From Rhizobium phaseoli (GTDB taxonomy: Bacteria; Pseudomonadota; Alphaproteobacteria; Rhizobiales; Rhizobiaceae): a stretch of 64,000 nt of DNA. The DNA lies in NCBI RefSeq assembly GCF_003985125.1, contig NZ_ML133576.1, forward strand, positions 94,597 to 158,596. The letters are read 5' to 3'. The notes beneath the pieces were generated by a model that was not told the DNA's origin, did not search any database, and saw nothing but the letters and a program-made list of their open reading frames with translations. Shown in pieces: positions 60,062 through 64,000 of the stretch (positions are counted from its first letter, which is position 1; each line of letters begins with the position of its first letter). Both the position numbers and the translations under genes were made by a program.

Positions 60062-61468
60062 ATGCTGCTGCTTCTTGGCTCCTTTTTGGTGATGATGTTG
60101 ATCGGCGTGCCTGTCGCCATCTCGATGGCCGTCGCATCCGTGCTCTACATCGTGCTCTACGGCATCGCGCCGGACATCATTGTCGCCCAGCGCATGATCG
60201 CCGGCGTCGAAAGCTTCCCGCTGCTCGCCGTGCCCTTCTTCATCCTGGCCGGCAATCTGATGAACTCGGCGGGTGTGACCGGCCGTATCTATTCCTTCGC
60301 GGTCGCATTGGTCGGCTGGATGAAGGGCGGGCTGGCCCAGGTCAACATCATTGGCTCGGTCATCTTCTCCGGCATGTCGGGTACGGCGCTCGCCGATGCG
60401 GCCGGCATCGGCACGATCGAGATCAAGGCGATGAAGGATCACGGCTATCCGGTCGAAGCGGCGGTCGGGGTGACGGCGGCGTCTGCCACGCTCGGGCCGA
60501 TCTTTCCGCCGTCACTGCCTTTCGTCATCTACGGCATGATGGCGAACGTCTCGATCGGCGCTCTGTTCATGGCCGGCATCCTGCCCGGCATCGTCATGAC
60601 GCTGCTGATGATGATCACCGTCGCCGCTTTTGCCTATTACAAGCGCTGGGGCTCGGACGCGCCCTTCGACGTCAGGCAGCTGCTGTCGGCCGGATTGGAG
60701 ATCGTCGTCGTGCTGATGGTACCGGTCGCGATCTATCTGATGATGCGGGCCGGCCTGTCGATGAATGCCGCCGCCGGCATCGCCCTTCTCGTGCTTCTGG
60801 CGCTCGACTGGTATTTCGGCTTTTCCGCCGTCATGGCGCTGATGACCCCGGTCATCCTGATCGGCGGCATGACCATGGGCTGGTTCACGCCGACCGAAGC
60901 CGCCGTCGCCGCCGTGCTCTGGTCCTTGTTCCTCGGCCTGGTGCGCTACCGCACCATGACGTTCTCGACGCTCGCAAAGGCCAGCTTCGATACGATCGAG
61001 ACGACGGCGTCCGTTCTCTTCATTGTTACCGCGGCTTCGGTCTTCGCATGGCTCTTGACAGTCAGCCAGGCCGCCCAGCTGCTTTCTGATGCGATCCTGT
61101 CGATCACCGACAACAAATGGGTGTTCCTGATCCTCGTCAACCTGCTGATGCTTTTCGTCGGCTGCTTCCTCGATACGATCGCCGCAATTACCATCCTCGT
61201 GCCGATCCTGCTGCCGATTGTCGCGAAGTTCGGGATCGATCCGGTTCAGTTCGGCCTGATCATGACGCTGAACCTCATGATCGGCCTGTTGCATCCACCG
61301 CTCGGCATGGTGCTGTTCGTCCTGTCCAGAGTCGCGAAACTCTCGGTCGAACGCACCACTATGGCGATCCTGCCCTGGTTGGTCCCGCTCTTCCTCGCAT
61401 TGATCCTGATCACCTTCATCCCAGCCGTATCGCTCTGGCTGCCGCAGCAGCTCGGGCTGTTGAGATAG
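60062..61468 (+). CDS. dctM: TRAP transporter large membrane subunit DctM-type
   Basis: 468 aa, about twelve to fourteen hydrophobic helices, the ion-coupled translocator. The conserved PPSLPFVIYG segment is present (IFPPSLPFVIYG), as is PTEAAVAAVLWSLFLG. It should carry the same acid as DctP, driven by sodium ions. The dehydrogenase gene starts nine bases after its stop. Confidence 0.92.
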   Translation: MLLLLGSFLVMMLIGVPVAISMAVASVLYIVLYGIAPDIIVAQRMIAGVESFPLLAVPFFILAGNLMNSAGVTGRIYSFAVALVGWMKGGLAQVNIIGSVIFSGMSGTALADAAGIGTIEIKAMKDHGYPVEAAVGVTAASATLGPIFPPSLPFVIYGMMANVSIGALFMAGILPGIVMTLLMMITVAAFAYYKRWGSDAPFDVRQLLSAGLEIVVVLMVPVAIYLMMRAGLSMNAAAGIALLVLLALDWYFGFSAVMALMTPVILIGGMTMGWFTPTEAAVAAVLWSLFLGLVRYRTMTFSTLAKASFDTIETTASVLFIVTAASVFAWLLTVSQAAQLLSDAILSITDNKWVFLILVNLLMLFVGCFLDTIAAITILVPILLPIVAKFGIDPVQFGLIMTLNLMIGLLHPPLGMVLFVLSRVAKLSVERTTMAILPWLVPLFLALILITFIPAVSLWLPQQLGLLR

Positions 61469-61477
61469 GAGGGGGCG

Positions 61478-62512
61478 ATGCAGACGCGTCTGGCACGGCT
61501 CTACCAGAAAGGCGATCTGAGGGTCGAGACCGACAGCGTTCCGTCGCCCGGTCCGGGCGAGGTGCTTCTGAAAATGGCGGCCGCAGGCATTTGCGGCTCC
61601 GATCTGCATTATTACCAGGATGGTGGATTCGGCCCGGTCAGGGTGCGAGAGCCGATCATACCGGGTCACGAGGCATCAGGAACCGTGGAGAGGGCAGGGG
61701 AAGGGGTCGAGCTGAAACCCGGGACGCTGGTCGCAGTCAATCCGAGCCAGCCCTGCGGCCAATGCGAATATTGCGGGAAGGGCCTGCCGATCCACTGCCT
61801 CGACATGCGCTTCATGGGCAGCGCGATGCGCCTGCCGCATGAGCAGGGCATGTTCCGGGAATGGCTGGTCGTGCCGGCCAAGCAGTGCGTCGAAATGGGA
61901 GCGGCGACGACGGCCGCGGAGGCGGCCTGCAGCGAGCCCTTGGCCGTTTGCCTGCACGCGGCATCGCGTGCCGCAGAGATCTCGGGCAAGCGCGTCCTCA
62001 TCACAGGCGCCGGCCCGATCGGCTGCCTGATGGTTGCCGCCGCCCGCTATCATGACGCGGCCGAGATCATCGCGACCGACCTGGCCGATGCGGCGCTGGA
62101 GAGAGCCGAGGCGATGGGCGCGAGCCGGACGATCAATGTGTCTCGAGAGGCTGCAGCGCTTGCCGAATTCGAGACGGGGAAGGGCTATTTCGATCTCGTC
62201 TTCGAATGCTCGGCCGCTGCCCCCGCAATCCGCAGCGCCATTGCTGCCATCAAGCCGCGCGGCACGGTCGTGCAGGTCGGTGTGACGGGCGAGATCCCGG
62301 TCCCGCTCAACGCCATCGTCGGCAAGGAGCTCCATATCCACGGCACCCAGCGTTTCCACGAGGAATTCGCCGCCGCCGCCGAGCTGATCTCAAGCCGCAG
62401 AATCGACGTAAGACCGATCATCAGTCACAGCCTGCCGCTTGAGGAAGCCGCAACCGCCTTTATCCTTGCCGGCAATCGCATGGCCGCCTGCAAGGTGCAA
62501 CTGACCTTTTAG
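61478..62512 (+). CDS. L-idonate 5-dehydrogenase-like zinc alcohol dehydrogenase
   Basis: 344 aa zinc MDR. The catalytic zinc residues lie in GICGSDLHYYQDGGFG and GHEASG, and a structural zinc motif CGQCEYCGKGLPIHC is intact. The NAD motif is ITGAGPIGCLMVAAA. HYYQ..., VREPIIPGHEASG, and the size resemble L-idonate 5-dehydrogenase and sorbitol dehydrogenases. It would oxidise the imported sugar acid or polyol as the first metabolic step. It is the last gene of the FadR-TRAP operon. Confidence 0.82.
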   Translation: MQTRLARLYQKGDLRVETDSVPSPGPGEVLLKMAAAGICGSDLHYYQDGGFGPVRVREPIIPGHEASGTVERAGEGVELKPGTLVAVNPSQPCGQCEYCGKGLPIHCLDMRFMGSAMRLPHEQGMFREWLVVPAKQCVEMGAATTAAEAACSEPLAVCLHAASRAAEISGKRVLITGAGPIGCLMVAAARYHDAAEIIATDLADAALERAEAMGASRTINVSREAAALAEFETGKGYFDLVFECSAAAPAIRSAIAAIKPRGTVVQVGVTGEIPVPLNAIVGKELHIHGTQRFHEEFAAAAELISSRRIDVRPIISHSLPLEEAATAFILAGNRMAACKVQLTF

Positions 62513-62636
62513 AGCGCAGGAAGAGCTTCCGGGCGGCAGTTTCCGCTAGCACGAAAGCTCAGGCCCCCTTCACCATTCTGGTCTATTATCGAAACGGTCA
62601 ACGTTCCGATTTCCGACCCGGTCGTAGCAGCTATTC

Positions 62637-62661
62637 GGAACAGCTGGGCTACGAGAGCGTT
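62637..62661 (+). promoter_or_regulatory. EcfG-type promoter of the receiver-Crp gene
   Basis: GGAAC (62637-62641), 16-bp spacer, CGTT (62658-62661), a full match to the consensus, about 40 bp before the start. Confidence 0.65.
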
Positions 62662-62698
62662 TCCACCTTAAATAGATGTGACCTGGAGACTGACCGGC

Positions 62699-63850
62699 AT
62701 GAATACGGCTTTTGACAAACCTGCGGGAAGGGTTGTCTTGGTCGTCGAGGACGACTACGTCCTGGCGAGCGATCTCGCCTCGAAGCTGGGCGACATCGGC
62801 GTCACGGTCGCCGGCCCCGCACCCAACGTCGAGCAGGCCTTGAAATGTATCGAGGAAGGTCCCCGGATTGACGTTGCGATCCTGGACATCAACCTTGCGG
62901 GAACGATGGTATTTCCCGTCGCCGACGAGCTATCAAAGCGGAAAATCCCCTTCTTCTTCGCAACCGGCTATAGCCGAGACGTTGTTCCTCCCCGCTTTGC
63001 GGACCGGATCTTCGTGGAAAAGCCGCTGGACAAGAACGCGGTTTATAGCGCCCTTTCCGACTGCCGAGGTCCGGCGGAAAACAAACCGGACCGTCAGAAG
63101 AATCACATTCTCTCGGCACTCTCCCATCGGGAAAGTGAAGTGATCCGGCCACATCTGAAACCGGTCCGGCTGGCACAAGGCGAAGTCATCGAACAGCAAT
63201 TCGGAGAAATAAGCGCGGTCTCCTTTATCGAAACCGGCGTCGTTTCGCTGGTCGCCTTGTCTCTCGATGGCTCACAGGTGGAGGCCGGTCTGATTGGCCG
63301 CGAAGGCTTGACCGGCACCGGCCTGCTGGAAGGGGATTGGCGGACGCCCTACAATCTGATGGTGCAGATCGAAGGGACGGCTCAGCGCATCGACGTCGAC
63401 AGCTTCCTTCGCCTGACTCACCGGGCGCCGCAGCTGCGATCGCTTTCATCGTCGTTTTCGAGATCGCTCGGAATCCAGATCAGCTATACGGCTTTGGCCA
63501 ATGGCCGATATTCGATAGAGCAGAGGCTGGCACGGTGGCTGCTCATGTTGAACGATCGAGTGGACAGCCAAGTGCTGCACCTTACCCACGAATACATGTC
63601 TGCCATGCTTGGCGTGCGGCGATCCGGGGTGACGGGCGCACTTCATGTGCTGGAAGGCGAACGGCTGATCAGGTCCGTGCGCGGGAAAGTCATTGTCGTC
63701 GATCGCGATGGCCTCATCCTCAAGGCCCATGGCTCCTACGGCATTCCGGAGGCGGAATACGAGCGTTTGATGGGTTTTCCGATCAGGGGCGCCGACACAA
63801 CTGCAAAGAACACAGCCTATGTTGCCCCGACCTTCGCAGGTTCCAAATAA
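62699..63850 (+). CDS. Response-regulator receiver fused to Crp/Fnr regulator
   Basis: 383 aa. Residues about 10-125 form a receiver domain with acidic pair Asp18/Asp19, phospho-acceptor Asp63, Thr89 and Lys108 all in place. A linker (about 125-140) leads to a Crp-type sensor barrel (about 145-260) and HTH (LTHEYMSAMLGVRRSGVTGALHVLEG). ATG 62699 has GGAG ten bases upstream. No kinase gene adjoins; the HisKA_2 kinase is about 6 kb to the left. It would connect phosphorylation to a Crp-style DNA-binding output. A full EcfG promoter lies upstream. Confidence 0.85.
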   Translation: MNTAFDKPAGRVVLVVEDDYVLASDLASKLGDIGVTVAGPAPNVEQALKCIEEGPRIDVAILDINLAGTMVFPVADELSKRKIPFFFATGYSRDVVPPRFADRIFVEKPLDKNAVYSALSDCRGPAENKPDRQKNHILSALSHRESEVIRPHLKPVRLAQGEVIEQQFGEISAVSFIETGVVSLVALSLDGSQVEAGLIGREGLTGTGLLEGDWRTPYNLMVQIEGTAQRIDVDSFLRLTHRAPQLRSLSSSFSRSLGIQISYTALANGRYSIEQRLARWLLMLNDRVDSQVLHLTHEYMSAMLGVRRSGVTGALHVLEGERLIRSVRGKVIVVDRDGLILKAHGSYGIPEAEYERLMGFPIRGADTTAKNTAYVAPTFAGSK

Positions 63851-63856
63851 CCCGCG

Positions 63857-64000
63857 CTAGATGTGGAGCCTCAACAGGTTGTCCTTGATCAGGCCGAGTC
63901 TACTGACGGGCGGTTTGGATTGTAGGCTGCCGTGCGGGCGATGCCAATTGTAACGGTGGAGCCAGAGCGGCAGGTCGGCGGCGCGCTGCTGCGAGGTTTC
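63857..64000 (-). CDS. IS481-family transposase (C-terminal part, runs off the window)
   Basis: The last 47 codons are visible, with HRYNWHRPHG and PVSRLGLIKDNLLRLHI at the end, typical of the C-terminus of IS481 transposases; the stop is at 63857-63859. The rest lies beyond the right edge. It ends only seven bases from the receiver-Crp gene end. The same family left a broken copy at 29.6 kb. Confidence 0.85.
   Translation of the reverse strand, partial: ETSQQRAADLPLWLHRYNWHRPHGSLQSKPPVSRLGLIKDNLLRLHI

Overview
The window looks like the replication end of a large repABC plasmid from a Rhizobium of the R. etli / R. phaseoli / R. leguminosarum group. The evidence is the 3' end of repA, then repB, a counter-transcribed RNA and repC at the left edge, a GC-rich coding style, and the linked panCB and oxyR-katG genes. 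From established knowledge, R. etli CFN42 carries both gene pairs on its large plasmid p42f, so a p42f/pRL12-type replicon is the best guess. I see no tRNA, rRNA or CRISPR array.

Layout. 0-2.7 kb: partitioning and replication (repA end, repB, ctRNA, repC). 2.7-13 kb: a cytochrome c peroxidase-chemoreceptor pair, a ProQ/FinO-like RNA chaperone, panCB, divergent oxyR/katG and ribitol dehydrogenase. 13-27 kb: metabolic genes (SDRs, cupins, thioesterase/acyl-CoA ligase/thiolase operon, cystathionine gamma-synthase-like enzyme, YihY membrane protein) with several LysR/HxlR regulators. 27.3-31 kb: a gene-poor island with four 16-bp palindromes matching the repABC parS consensus, an IS481 remnant and a MITE-like inverted repeat. 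31-35.4 kb: GFA protein, P-loop kinase, then a NAD kinase-like/SPFH operon facing an NrtR regulator across two tandem NrtR-type operators. 36-42 kb: LacI, ABC sugar importer and GH32 fructosidase.

42-57 kb is a dense stress module: an EcfG-type sigma factor, a second ECF sigma (SigF-like) with its NrsF anti-sigma, MXKDX repeat protein, cytochrome b561/molybdenum enzyme pair, two DUF892 proteins, a DUF4142 protein, three Crp-like genes (one internally deleted), a two-PAS HisKA_2 kinase and many small unknown proteins. Several have upstream sequences that fit the alphaproteobacterial general-stress promoter (GGAAC-N16-17-NGTT). 57.4-62.5 kb: FadR-type regulator, TRAP transporter and idonate-type dehydrogenase for sugar-acid use. 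62.7-64 kb: a receiver-Crp fusion regulator and the end of an IS481-family transposase running off the right edge.

The strongest candidates for new biology are the distal parS cluster far from repABC, the NrtR-controlled NAD kinase/SPFH operon, the stress module with two ECF promoter classes, and the receiver-Crp fusion. All functional calls come from reading the sequence; no database search was run.
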